NCBI GenBank assembly: GCA_016841205.1
Contig: JAENZP010000018.1
Coordinates: 1-57,510 of the forward strand
From: Desulfoscipio geothermicus
GTDB taxonomy: Bacteria > Bacillota > Desulfotomaculia > Desulfotomaculales > Desulfallaceae
Direction: 5' to 3'
DNA length: 57,510 nucleotides
Part shown: piece by piece, positions 1 through 7,756 of the stretch
Layout of the letters: each line of letters starts with the position of its first letter
How positions within the stretch are numbered: position 1 is the stretch's first letter
The notes under the pieces: generated by a model
Told to the model about the DNA's origin: nothing
Seen by the model: the letters and a program-made list of their open reading frames with translations, nothing else
Databases searched by the model: none
Translations under genes and position numbers: made by a program

Positions 1-18
1 AAGAAGAAAGAAGCGTAA
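1..18 (+). CDS. possible 3' end of an upstream gene
   Basis: The first 18 bases read Lys-Lys-Lys-Glu-Ala-stop in frame 1, a common lysine-rich C-terminus, and a strong hairpin follows at 73-125. The rest of the gene lies outside the window, so nothing can be said about its product. Confidence 0.2.
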   Translation, partial: KKKEA

Positions 19-72
19 TAGTGCTATGGTAACTGAAAATAAGTTGTGAACGTAAGCTAACGGTTGATAATT

Positions 73-125
73 TTAGGGGCAGCATAAAATGTCGGAAAAA
101 TCCCGACATTTTATGCTGCCCCTAA
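73..125. terminator. perfect 23-bp inverted repeat, terminator-like
   Basis: Arms 73-95 and 103-125 are perfectly complementary over 23 bp around a 7-nt loop (AAAAATC). There is no long T-run after either arm, so it may be a processed or bidirectional terminator. It separates whatever ends at the left edge from the small gene at 244. Confidence 0.6.
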
Positions 126-158
126 TGCTTTACGTAGACAGTCACATGAAAAAAAGCA

Positions 159-189
159 TTTACCCTGCTGAGTTAATTTGTAGTATAAT
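159..189 (+). promoter_or_regulatory. possible sigma-A promoter of the 244-507 gene
   Basis: A perfect -10 hexamer TATAAT lies at 184-189, about 55 nt before the start codon. The best -35 candidate (TTTACC at 159-164) is weak, with 19-bp spacing. Confidence 0.4.
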
Positions 190-243
190 GATTCAGGTCA
201 ATATGCTGAAATTATTCTGCCTACCGTGAGGAGGAATTGGCTT

Positions 244-507
244 ATGATGGAATACCTGGACGACGAACAAGCCACCTTTTTTAAATGGTGCGATGAAATT
301 GTACGTGAGTATATTTCCCAGGAAGGCATGACCCTGAGACAATGGCACCCCCGCAAAAACCGCGACGGGGAATACGAACTTATCTTTGAATTGACCCAAC
401 CCGGGGGTGTGCCCTTCAGACAGGTGGTTGCAATACCGGAGCAGTTTCACCAGCTTTTGGAGAGGGAATATTTTATCTGTCACCCTGATGACGAGGACGA
501 GTTTTAA
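244..507 (+). CDS. small acidic hypothetical protein (87 aa)
   Basis: I do not recognise a family. The frame is open from a GTG at 226, but an AGGAGG at about 229-235 lies inside that extension, so the ATG at 244 (next codon also ATG) is the likely start, with about 8-nt spacing. The product is soluble and rich in Asp, Glu and aromatic residues, with an acidic tail (HPDDEDEF). It has no Cys motif, signal peptide or membrane segment. It stands alone between two hairpins (73-125 and 569-629) and has its own -10 box, so it is probably monocistronic. Its place next to the aromatic locus is the only functional hint. Confidence 0.6.
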   Translation: MMEYLDDEQATFFKWCDEIVREYISQEGMTLRQWHPRKNRDGEYELIFELTQPGGVPFRQVVAIPEQFHQLLEREYFICHPDDEDEF

Positions 508-568
508 ACTCAGCCTTCATCGCTAAAATTCTTTAACATGCTTATAACGGACAGGGATGCTAAATCCC

Positions 569-629
569 CTGCTTGTTCAACAAATAAACCATGCCTGTTA
601 ACGGCATGGTTTATTTGTTGAACAAGCAG
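569..629. terminator. perfect 27-bp hairpin after the small gene
   Basis: Arms 569-595 and 603-629 are perfectly complementary, with a 7-nt loop. It ends the 244-507 transcript and insulates the sigma-54 promoter region downstream. Its apical core (TAAACCATGCC and complement) recurs in the hairpin at 2956-2997. Confidence 0.65.
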
Positions 630-640
630 TTTCGTTGTCC

Positions 641-676
641 ACTGTCAGTCATTTGAACATGTATGTTTTTATGACA
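641..676 (+). promoter_or_regulatory. upstream activator sequence (copy 1) for a sigma-54 activator
   Basis: This 36-bp element is closely repeated at 3033-3068; they share ACTGTC, ATTTGAACATGT, TGTT and GACA blocks in order. It contains a perfect dyad, AACAT-GT-ATGTT (656-667), inside outer TGTCA/TGACA arms. It lies about 110-140 bp upstream of a -24/-12 promoter, a usual distance for enhancer sites of NtrC-family activators. Binding by the regulator encoded at 14776-16596 is inferred. Confidence 0.65.
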
Positions 677-782
677 TATTTTTTATCATGAATAAAAATT
701 CTATTAATTTATCACTGTAAGAGTTCTCGTAAAATAAGGGTTTTATTTTTCATTTAACAACAAATTATTATAATTTTTTTGC

Positions 783-798
783 TGGTACAGAAGTTGCT
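783..798 (+). promoter_or_regulatory. sigma-54 (-24/-12) promoter of the Mo/W oxidoreductase gene
   Basis: The site reads TGGTAC-AGAAG-TTGCT, close to the consensus TGGCAC-N5-TTGCW, with GG (784-785) and GC (796-797) exactly 10 bp apart. Expected transcription start is near 809, leaving about 65 nt of leader. The same AGAAG-TTGCT core occurs in the bamB promoter at 3185-3200. Confidence 0.8.
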
Positions 799-874
799 AA
801 TATTAAATATAATGACAGCTATAATCTGTGTATTAAATAGCTGGTATATGAATTGTGTTAAGGAGTGAGTAATA

Positions 875-2929
875 GTGGTGGAACGCAAGACCGTGGTAAG
901 CGACTGCATGTCATGTGTGTGGGACTGTGGCATTAAAGTTACGCTGGAAGACGGCAAGATGGTAAAAGTAGAAGGATTACCTGAACACCCGGTAAGCAAA
1001 GGGTATATCTGCCCACGCGGAGAGTTTCTCCCTGAATTTGTTTATTCGCCAGACCGCATTAAATATCCTATGCGTCGTGTAGGTAATACTTGGGAGCGGA
1101 TGAGCTGGGATGATGCGCTGGACTATGCTGCCGATGAACTTGGCAAAATTAGAGACAAGTATGGCGCCAAAGCCCTGGCTATTTTCTGTGGCTCAATGGG
1201 TGTGGAAAATATTGAAGTAGCCGGGTTTGCCCAGCGGTTCAAATCGGCCTATGGCACGCCAAACCTGTTATCAGTGGAAAACATTTGTTATCGTGCCCGT
1301 ATCATGGCCCGTCAGTTGACCTTTGGCCGGTATCCGATGGATTACCCGGCTGATGCACATTGTATCGTTCTCTGGGGTCATAACCCGGACGGCTCCAAGG
1401 GTATGCTGGCCGAAGATATTAGGAAAAAAGCAGAAAATAGAGTACTTGACCTGATTACTATTGACCCCAAGCGGACAGAGTTATCCGAACTGGGTCTGCA
1501 CCTGGCAATCCGTCCAGGAACTGACGGAGCACTAGGGTTGGCCATGCTCAACGTAATTATCAACGAAGGTCTCTATGATAAAGAGTTTGTAGAAGGCTAC
1601 TGTATTGGTTTTGAAGAGCTGAAGGCGCATGTCCAGCAGTATACACCTGAGTGGGCGGCAGAAATTACCTGGTTGTCCGCATCCGATATTAAATCAGTAG
1701 CCCGTATTTATGCCCAGTCCAAGCCAGCGTGTATCGTGCAGGGTATCAATACACTGGATCAACACGTTAACGGGCTGCAGCTGTCCAGGTTGCTGAACAT
1801 CCTGCAGATTGTTACCGGCAATATCGACAAGCCGGGTACATGGGTAACCATTCCCTTCCTTCGCATGACCGACCTGCGTTTACCGATGGATGAAGTGCCT
1901 ATCGGTGCAGATCAATACCCTCTGTTCTATGAATTCTGGGGCAGAAAATCGCCTTACGGCATTGCTACTTTGTTCCCGCAGGCAGCCCTGGAAAGCAAGC
2001 CTTATCCGGTCCGTGGCGCTATTGTTGCTGCAGCTAACCCGGTGGTTTCTTTCCCGGAAGCGAACAAGTTTATCGATGCCTTTAAGTCAATGGACTTTAT
2101 GATGGCTATTGATCTCTTTATGACAGAAAGTGCTGAGCTGGCTGATTTAGTATTGCCTGCTTGCACCTTCATGGAAAAGGATGCTCTGGCTTACGTTTAT
2201 GGCGTAGTGCACGGCGAACCATATGCCATGTATCACCGGAGAGTTATTGAACCGGTAGGTGAGTCCAAGCCTGACTGGTGGATTTGGACCCAACTGGCAC
2301 ACCGTCTGGGATTTGGAGAATTATTCCCCTGGAAATCAGACGAAGAAGTGATGGACACTCTACTGGAACCCAGCGGTATTACTGAACAGCTAAAAGCAAC
2401 CGAAATGGGCATTTATTTTGCTGAGCAAGACTACTATGCTTATAAGAATAAGAAGATCGGCACACCTAGCGGCAAAATTGAAATATATTCCAAGACCCTG
2501 GAAGATGCCGGCTATGATCCGCTGCCTAAATATTATGAACCGGCACAAAGCCCGGTAAGCACACCTGAACTGGCCAAGGAATTTCCGATAATTCTAATCA
2601 GCGGGGCCCGGCGGCAAGCGTTTACCCACACCCAGATGCGGCATGTCCCGCAACTCAGAGCGCAAGAGCCGGAGCCATTTGCCGAGATGCATCCGGCAAC
2701 CGCTAGCCGTTACAACGTTAAGGACGGGGAGCGTATTCGTCTTTCCACCCGCAATGGCAGTATCATTATGCGGGTTAAGGAAGAGCCAAGGTTGATGCCT
2801 GGAATAGTGTCGGTACCGCATGGCTGGTCTAATGCTAACGTTAACTTCCTGACCGATATGGACGTGCGTGATCCCATTACCGGTTATCCCGATTTTAAAT
2901 CCCTGCTGTGTAAGGTTGAAGCGATATAG
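875..2929 (+). CDS. molybdopterin (Mo/W-bis-PGD) oxidoreductase, DMSO-reductase family (684 aa)
   Basis: The N-terminus carries a [4Fe-4S] site, C11-x2-C14-x3-C18-x27-C46, followed by the molybdopterin oxidoreductase core. The C-terminal molydopterin-dinucleotide-binding domain begins near the TPSGKIEIYS motif. A Cys at about residue 138 (ENICYRAR) sits where acetylene hydratase and related enzymes carry the metal ligand. General layout resembles acetylene hydratase-like and other stand-alone members of the family; there is no Tat signal, so it should be cytoplasmic. It is monocistronic, from the sigma-54 promoter at 783 to the hairpin at 2956. The shared promoter design ties it to benzoyl-CoA reduction, but substrate and partner are unknown. 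The GTG start has AGGAG 9 nt upstream. Confidence 0.85.
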   Translation: MVERKTVVSDCMSCVWDCGIKVTLEDGKMVKVEGLPEHPVSKGYICPRGEFLPEFVYSPDRIKYPMRRVGNTWERMSWDDALDYAADELGKIRDKYGAKALAIFCGSMGVENIEVAGFAQRFKSAYGTPNLLSVENICYRARIMARQLTFGRYPMDYPADAHCIVLWGHNPDGSKGMLAEDIRKKAENRVLDLITIDPKRTELSELGLHLAIRPGTDGALGLAMLNVIINEGLYDKEFVEGYCIGFEELKAHVQQYTPEWAAEITWLSASDIKSVARIYAQSKPACIVQGINTLDQHVNGLQLSRLLNILQIVTGNIDKPGTWVTIPFLRMTDLRLPMDEVPIGADQYPLFYEFWGRKSPYGIATLFPQAALESKPYPVRGAIVAAANPVVSFPEANKFIDAFKSMDFMMAIDLFMTESAELADLVLPACTFMEKDALAYVYGVVHGEPYAMYHRRVIEPVGESKPDWWIWTQLAHRLGFGELFPWKSDEEVMDTLLEPSGITEQLKATEMGIYFAEQDYYAYKNKKIGTPSGKIEIYSKTLEDAGYDPLPKYYEPAQSPVSTPELAKEFPIILISGARRQAFTHTQMRHVPQLRAQEPEPFAEMHPATASRYNVKDGERIRLSTRNGSIIMRVKEEPRLMPGIVSVPHGWSNANVNFLTDMDVRDPITGYPDFKSLLCKVEAI

Positions 2930-2955
2930 AATTGCAGTAAACTAAAGGCAAACAA

Positions 2956-2997
2956 AAGAATTAAACCATGCCCCGCAAGTGGCATGGTTTAATTCTT
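2956..2997 (+). terminator. terminator of the oxidoreductase gene
   Basis: Arms 2956-2972 and 2981-2997 form a perfect 17-bp stem with an 8-nt loop, 27 nt after the stop codon. The right arm ends in CTT and a short T-rich stretch. Its core matches the hairpin at 569-629. Confidence 0.65.
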
Positions 2998-3032
2998 GTA
3001 AGTTCTTACTCTCTGTTTGAAATGCCAACGAG

Positions 3033-3068
3033 ACTGTCTGTAATTTGAACATGTCTGTTATTTCGACA
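3033..3068 (+). promoter_or_regulatory. upstream activator sequence (copy 2), bam operon
   Basis: This is a second copy of the 641-676 element, identical at most positions, with AACA-N4-TGTT inner and TGTC/GACA outer dyads. The distance from its first base to the promoter GG is 153 bp, against 143 bp in copy 1, a difference of about one helical turn. An activator bound here would therefore face the promoter the same way in both cases. Confidence 0.65.
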
Positions 3069-3184
3069 ATATAATTTGTTGAAGTTTGACTGATTTTAGT
3101 TTTTTAACTTTTTTTAATAAATAAATTATAGATAAAACGCCTGGATTAAATAAAGACTTGTGTTTATCTATAAATTTTCTCTGC

Positions 3185-3200
3185 AGGTATAGAAGTTGCT
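3185..3200 (+). promoter_or_regulatory. sigma-54 promoter of the bamBCDEFGHI operon
   Basis: The site reads AGGTAT-AGAAG-TTGCT, with GG at 3186-3187 and GC at 3198-3199 and exactly 10 bp between. Compared with the 783 promoter, the N5 spacer and the -12 box are identical. Transcription would start near 3211, giving an untranslated leader of about 360 nt before bamB. Confidence 0.8.
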
Positions 3201-3568
3201 TATATACTTTTCAAGATTTTAAAAAGATTTTTATAAGATTCTGAAAAAGACGCGGATATTGGACAAGCTAAAAACCATCTAAAAAACATGTAATTTAATT
3301 AACAAGGATTCCATCAATAAAACCAATAAAAAGGGGGAGGTAATGTTACTGAAACCGCCTTACTAAAGATAGTGGTTGTTGGGATGGTTCAGATCAAGGA
3401 GGGGTGACAATCCAGCATTATTACACCAAGCAATAGAAACGAAAAATCTGCGGTAAGTAATAGGCTGTTTTTGCTCCTATGTGCCGGGAATAATGTAGCG
3501 CAGTTCCAAGACTATGGTTGCGCGGATACCCCGAAAGATGCTAAAAAAATATGTAGAGGTGTTGAAAA
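3201..3568 (+). other. long leader of the bam operon
   Basis: No convincing gene lies in these 368 bases. There is a G-rich AGGAGGGG stretch near 3395-3405 and a small hairpin (GCGCA 3498-3502 with TGCGC 3519-3523). The last 35 bases (ATGTAGAGG, then GTTGAAAAATGAG) are nearly identical to the leader of the second bamB at 53636. Very short start-stop frames with Shine-Dalgarno-like sequences exist (for example ATG at 3343, 7 codons), but I cannot support them as leader peptides. No riboswitch consensus was recognised. Confidence 0.4.
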
Positions 3569-5536
3569 ATGAGGTACGCAGAGGCAGGGTATAATTTAGA
3601 AGTCGATTTATCAACTGGAAACATTGAGCGGGTAGAAACCGACCCCAAATTAATGGAGACTCATCTAGGGGGTCAGGGTGTTAACGCCAAGATAATCTGG
3701 GATAGGGTTAAACCCGACACTAAACCCTTTAGTGAAGATAATTTGCTGATCTTCGGCGCCGGTCTTTTGCATGCCACACCTGTTGTCGGATGCAACCGTA
3801 CCAGTGTGAATACCATTAATCCCATGACAGGCATATTTGGACATTCATGTATGGGAGGACATTTCGGTCCGGAACTGAAACATGCCGGTTACGACAGAAT
3901 AATCATTCGCGGCAGAGCCCCCAAACTGGTTTATTTGTATATACACAATGAGAGAGTGGAAATACGTGATGCCTCCCATCTCGCGGGGAAAGGCCCTGGG
4001 GAAACTACAAGTCTCGTTAGAGAAGAGTTAAATGAACCCTTCGCCCAGGTGGCCTGTATCGGTTTGGCCGGTGAAAACAAGGTCTTAACGGCTAGCGTCG
4101 AACACGGTTATTCCAGTGCGTCTCGCGGACCTGGCCCAATCATGGGCGACAAAAGGTTAAAGGCAATTGTTGTTCGTGGAACAAAGGACATTAATATCGC
4201 CCACCCGCAAGAACTCTTTGAGTTATGCCTCAGAATGAAGAAGTGGATTAATGATAGCAATGGCTGCGGGGACTGGATGGCGGTCGATGAGGATGATAGT
4301 TTCCACCACAATAACTTTGCTTGGGGTTATTCGCGTACGCGTATTAAAAATTATTGGAGTGAAGAACTTCAAGACAGATGGACTCACTGGAAATATGACA
4401 ATATGGACAGACAAGCAGGTTGCTATAACTGTCCCAAGGGATGCATTAACGTGATTTCCTGGCCGGGCACGAAGAGATTTGGTTATAAATGCTACGGCAA
4501 AGATACCTATCATATGGCAGCCTTTAAAGAACTGGACTATACTTATGGAATGCTTGGTCAATGTTTGGATTGGGGAGTGGATTCATACTCTACGCCACAA
4601 GCTATTTCCCTTGGCATTGAACTCTACGATAGCGGCGTTTTAACTGACCAGGACATTCCTAATTTCCCGACTGATCCTGGGGAGAGAGTTAAGTTTTTGT
4701 TAGAAAAAATTGTTCACCGGGAAGGGATTGGCGATATACTGGCCAATGGCTCTTGGTGGGCGTCCCGCATGATTCCCGGAGCAGAATCATTTGAACATAA
4801 TACCGTGAAAAAAATGGAACAGTTACCCATCAAGCTGGGCAAACTGAACCCCGCCTATTACCTCATGATAGCTACCGGTGAGAAAATGGCCATCACCCAG
4901 ATTGAAGGTTCATTCCCTCAGGATCCGATTAGGGATCCGGTAAAGAGGAAGGAGTTTGTCGATAATTGGGATGCTGCCCCATATCAAAAATTTAAAGATA
5001 TGTTTATGAACTGGGAAAAGCGTGATCAGATATCTATTGAAGATACTTGCGCACTTACTGACTGGAATGAGGCCATGCACTATATTGATGACTCCACCGG
5101 ACTTTGCGGTTTTGTGTCATCATTTAGGGGGCAGTTTGGCGGTCAGGTTGCATATTCCTTCAATAATGTGCCAGAGCTAATTACACTTGCAACCGGTATG
5201 GAAATGGATAAAGAGGGACTTTGGGAAATCTGCCGCAGGAACCGTGATTTGGTCAGATGCATTAATAATAGATTGGGCATGAGAAGAGTCGATGATGATC
5301 CGCCTAAGGATCACTGGGCGGTAAGAGACCCTGAGCTTGAAGAAAAGTTGCTTGACGCCTACTATGACTTTAGGGGATGGACTAAGGATGCAGTTCCTAC
5401 TAAAGCAGAGTTGCATAGAGTCGGCTTGGACTATGTAGCAGACGAATTGATTCAGTTAGGGATTTTGGATCCTAATGAAGGTACTCCAGCCCAAGAAGCG
5501 GCAAAAGCCGAAGAACAAAAGTCAGGGGGGTGCTAA
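3569..5536 (+). CDS. bamB: BamB-like catalytic subunit of class II benzoyl-CoA reductase (655 aa), divergent copy
   Basis: This is a tungsten aldehyde:ferredoxin oxidoreductase family protein; in the class II reductase this subunit holds W-bis-pterin and a [4Fe-4S] cluster and reduces the aromatic ring of benzoyl-CoA. Cluster ligands are visible at C285-x2-C288-x3-C292 and in the distal LCGF motif. A Cys at about 308 (GYKCYG) aligns with the expected W-ligand Cys. It is the first gene of the complete operon and stops 2 nt before bamC. Compared with the second copy at 53636, it lacks about 13 residues around 230-245, where that copy has SPQEMK, but it keeps a His before FAWG. Substrate could therefore be benzoyl-CoA or a substituted analogue. 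Start: ATG, identical context in both copies. Confidence 0.88.
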   Translation: MRYAEAGYNLEVDLSTGNIERVETDPKLMETHLGGQGVNAKIIWDRVKPDTKPFSEDNLLIFGAGLLHATPVVGCNRTSVNTINPMTGIFGHSCMGGHFGPELKHAGYDRIIIRGRAPKLVYLYIHNERVEIRDASHLAGKGPGETTSLVREELNEPFAQVACIGLAGENKVLTASVEHGYSSASRGPGPIMGDKRLKAIVVRGTKDINIAHPQELFELCLRMKKWINDSNGCGDWMAVDEDDSFHHNNFAWGYSRTRIKNYWSEELQDRWTHWKYDNMDRQAGCYNCPKGCINVISWPGTKRFGYKCYGKDTYHMAAFKELDYTYGMLGQCLDWGVDSYSTPQAISLGIELYDSGVLTDQDIPNFPTDPGERVKFLLEKIVHREGIGDILANGSWWASRMIPGAESFEHNTVKKMEQLPIKLGKLNPAYYLMIATGEKMAITQIEGSFPQDPIRDPVKRKEFVDNWDAAPYQKFKDMFMNWEKRDQISIEDTCALTDWNEAMHYIDDSTGLCGFVSSFRGQFGGQVAYSFNNVPELITLATGMEMDKEGLWEICRRNRDLVRCINNRLGMRRVDDDPPKDHWAVRDPELEEKLLDAYYDFRGWTKDAVPTKAELHRVGLDYVADELIQLGILDPNEGTPAQEAAKAEEQKSGGC

Positions 5537-5538
5537 TT

Positions 5539-6078
5539 GTGGGTGAAAAAGTGAAGAAAATAGTTAAAACAATAAGGGTTGACCTTGATAAATGCAATGG
5601 TTGCCGTGGCTGTGAGATAGCCTGCTCTGCATATCATGCTACGCCGAAATACAGCGCAATGAATCCCTCAAGGTCTCGGATTCGCGTGGTTATGGATCAA
5701 TTTAATGATGAATATGTTCCCATTCGTGCCACTGATTATGCTAAAGCCGGATGTGACGGCAGACGCATTTATACTATTAAAGGGAAGCAATACAGCGAGT
5801 GCAGCTTCTGTGGGACTATCTGCCCGACTAGGGAAATGTTTTTCGATCCCGATTCCGGTCTTCCTCTCCAATGCGATTTGTGTGCGGACGAAAAAGAACC
5901 CTTGTGTACTCAGGCATGTCCACAAGGCTGTCTGACATACGTAGAGATGGAAGTGGAAGAGGAAGACAAGGAAGAAGTAAAGATGGACGAGATGGAATTA
6001 GGAATGAAGGCACTTTTAGATAAATTTGGAGTACAGAAGGTAGCGGATACTTTTAACCGTATAGCACAGAAGGGCTAA
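5539..6078 (+). CDS. bamC: BamC, ferredoxin-like electron-transfer subunit (179 aa)
   Basis: The protein carries four Cys clusters typical of polyferredoxin subunits: CNGCRGCEIAC near residue 20, CSFCGTICP in the middle, then CDLC and CTQACPQGC. In the characterised enzyme BamC pairs with BamB and passes electrons to its cluster. I choose the GTG at 5539, 2 nt after the bamB stop and behind GGGGG, instead of the GTG at 5530, because it gives the same 179-residue length and N-terminus as the second copy at 55608. The C-terminus is unusually rich in Glu and Lys. Confidence 0.88.
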   Translation: MGEKVKKIVKTIRVDLDKCNGCRGCEIACSAYHATPKYSAMNPSRSRIRVVMDQFNDEYVPIRATDYAKAGCDGRRIYTIKGKQYSECSFCGTICPTREMFFDPDSGLPLQCDLCADEKEPLCTQACPQGCLTYVEMEVEEEDKEEVKMDEMELGMKALLDKFGVQKVADTFNRIAQKG

Positions 6079-6109
6079 AACACAATGTGAAAGGAGGGAT
6101 TAAAAAGTC

Positions 6110-7261
6110 GTGCAGACTGAAACCCCCATCAAAGATATTATCCTAGAGATAAAAGAGTACGGCGGAGACCCGGTCAAGTATTGCTTTCAATGCGGCAAAT
6201 GCGATTCTGTCTGTCCCTGGAATAGGGTAAGAAATTTCAGTATGCGCAAGCTAATTCGACAGGCCACCTTTGGCTTGACTGAAATTGAAAATGAAGAGAT
6301 CTGGCGTTGCACTACCTGCGGCAGGTGCGCTGAAGTATGCCCCAGGGAAGTAAAACAGATCCAGGATATGATGGCCGTGCGTCGGATGGCCACGGGGTAT
6401 GGCGTTTTCCCCGAACATATCAAACCTGTGCGTGCCGTAACCGCTGGTCTAGGCGCAGAAGGTAACCCCTTTGGCGAGCCGAGAGCCAACCGGGCAGACT
6501 GGGCCAAGGGCCTGAATGTGAAAACCTTCGAAGAAGGTATGGAAGCCTTATATTTCCCCGGCTGCTACTTGTGCTATGACCCACGGTTAAAGAAGGTCGC
6601 AGCCGCTACAGCCAAAGTCCTCAACGCGGCAGGCGTGGATTACGGTATCCTGGGCGAAGAGGAAAACTGCTGCGGGGAAAGCATTCGCAAGACCGGTAAC
6701 GAAGAAATGTTTAAGGAGCTGGCCAAGGCCAACATTAAAAGCTGGATCGGTCACGGGGTCAAGAAAATAGTGGTTTCTTCCCCGCACTGCTACCATACCT
6801 TTAAGAACGAGTATCCTGAGTTTAATGTGAACTTTGAGATAGTGCATATCTCTGAGTTTATCTGCCAACTGATTAAAGAAGGCAGGCTTCAGATCAATAA
6901 AGAATATGCGAAGAAAATTATCTATCATGACCCCTGTTACCTGGGCCGGCACAATCACATCTATGACGAGCCGCGTGACGTGTTAAAGAATATAGCGGGA
7001 CTAGAACTGGTTGAGTTTGAGGAAAATCGGGTAAACAGTCTCTGCTGCGGCATGGGTGGCGGCAGGATTTGGGTGGATACTCTTATGGCTGATCGCTTCG
7101 TTAACATTAGAATGGAACAAGCCGTTGCCCTTGGGGCCCAGGAGCTTGTTACCACCTGCCCGTACTGCGTCACTAACTTTGAGGATGCAAGAGTAAATAT
7201 GAACTTTGATAACGTCATTGAGATCAAGGACCTTACGGAGGTTCTTGCGGAAGTTATCTAA
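6110..7261 (+). CDS. bamD: BamD, HdrD-like iron-sulfur subunit (383 aa)
   Basis: Two ferredoxin-type motifs near the N-terminus (CFQCGKCDSVCP and CTTCGRCAEVCP) are followed by two CCG domains with NCCGES and SLCCGMGG, the signature of heterodisulfide-reductase HdrD/GlpC-type subunits. It probably links BamBC to the flavin-containing BamE in electron bifurcation or confurcation. The GTG start sits behind AGGAGGG, and the same start is used by the second copy at 56177. The two BamD proteins are nearly identical over most of their length, far more alike than the two BamBs. Confidence 0.9.
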   Translation: MQTETPIKDIILEIKEYGGDPVKYCFQCGKCDSVCPWNRVRNFSMRKLIRQATFGLTEIENEEIWRCTTCGRCAEVCPREVKQIQDMMAVRRMATGYGVFPEHIKPVRAVTAGLGAEGNPFGEPRANRADWAKGLNVKTFEEGMEALYFPGCYLCYDPRLKKVAAATAKVLNAAGVDYGILGEEENCCGESIRKTGNEEMFKELAKANIKSWIGHGVKKIVVSSPHCYHTFKNEYPEFNVNFEIVHISEFICQLIKEGRLQINKEYAKKIIYHDPCYLGRHNHIYDEPRDVLKNIAGLELVEFEENRVNSLCCGMGGGRIWVDTLMADRFVNIRMEQAVALGAQELVTTCPYCVTNFEDARVNMNFDNVIEIKDLTEVLAEVI

Positions 7262-7271
7262 TGGCGGGAAA

Positions 7272-7303
7272 GCTAGACTCGCATAGGATCAATCCTGTCT
7301 AGC
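7272..7303 (+). terminator. hairpin directly after bamD
   Basis: GCTAGAC (7272-7278) pairs with GTCTAGC (7297-7303), and an inner AGGAT/ATCCT pair strengthens it. There is no T-run. It may tune expression between bamD and bamE; the second operon has only 64 nt at this junction. Confidence 0.35.
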
Positions 7304-7485
7304 GATATGTATTCATAATTCATGTAATTTAAGGGCGCTAGTCACCATCCTGTGTACACCAGCCAAATTTGATTATCTAGTCTTCGGAGCTATATGGACA
7401 TTGGCTACGTGGCGGGCATACGGATGAGTGAGGAGGAGTTGCTGGCCGATGTGAGGCTGAACAGAGCCTTAAAGTTGAACTACTG

Positions 7486-7702
7486 CTGATCATCGGTCGC
7501 ATATCGTCCGAGATGCTGCGCAAAGCAGCAAAAATGCAGGTCCCAGGTCCCGATCGATGGTCCGCGGCATGCGCTGGCGAAGAACGCCATTTTGCCAGCC
7601 TGTGATACGGGCATTGCCATGGTTGGACAGGTGCGCGGTGAACGCTTGGCGGTGTTACCCACCCGGAGCGGCTTGGCTGCTCAACAGATTAAGTTTGGCT
7701 GA
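7486..7702 (+). pseudogene. decayed 3' fragment of fdhD
   Basis: One frame gives IIGRISSEMLRKAAKMQVP, and after a +1 shift another gives LAKNA, then TGIAMVGQVRGERLAV and a stop at 7702. These match in order the C-terminal FdhD segments (SGRxSSEMVxKAA and LVGFxRGxRMNVY). FdhD is the sulfurtransferase needed for formate dehydrogenase maturation. The conserved N-terminal part, including the active Cys loop, is absent and the frame is broken, so it is non-functional. A further open stretch at about 7394-7485 is not identifiable. The fragment explains the 495-nt bamD-bamE gap. Confidence 0.65.
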
Positions 7703-7756
7703 CCCGGCCAACCCCGGACAGTACGGGTAAATAAAAACTGATGAGGATTGATAGAT

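Noticed and set aside
193-483. Antisense frame opposite the small gene at 244
   Set aside because: It is a mirror of the + strand gene, without a ribosome site, and runs into the + strand promoter region.
3343-3366. Seven-codon leader peptide in the bam leader
   Set aside because: A ribosome-site-like GGGGGAGG stands only 3 nt before the ATG, and there is no attenuator arrangement or run of regulatory codons.
3300-3568. Molybdenum/tungsten cofactor riboswitch in the bamB leader
   Set aside because: It would fit a W enzyme, but I could not find the conserved stems or loop sequences I remember for that RNA class. Only small local hairpins are visible.
7394-7485. Open stretch before the fdhD remnant
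   Set aside because: It reads as protein-like (MSEEELLADVRLNRAL), but I could not match it to FdhD or another family, so it is not called.
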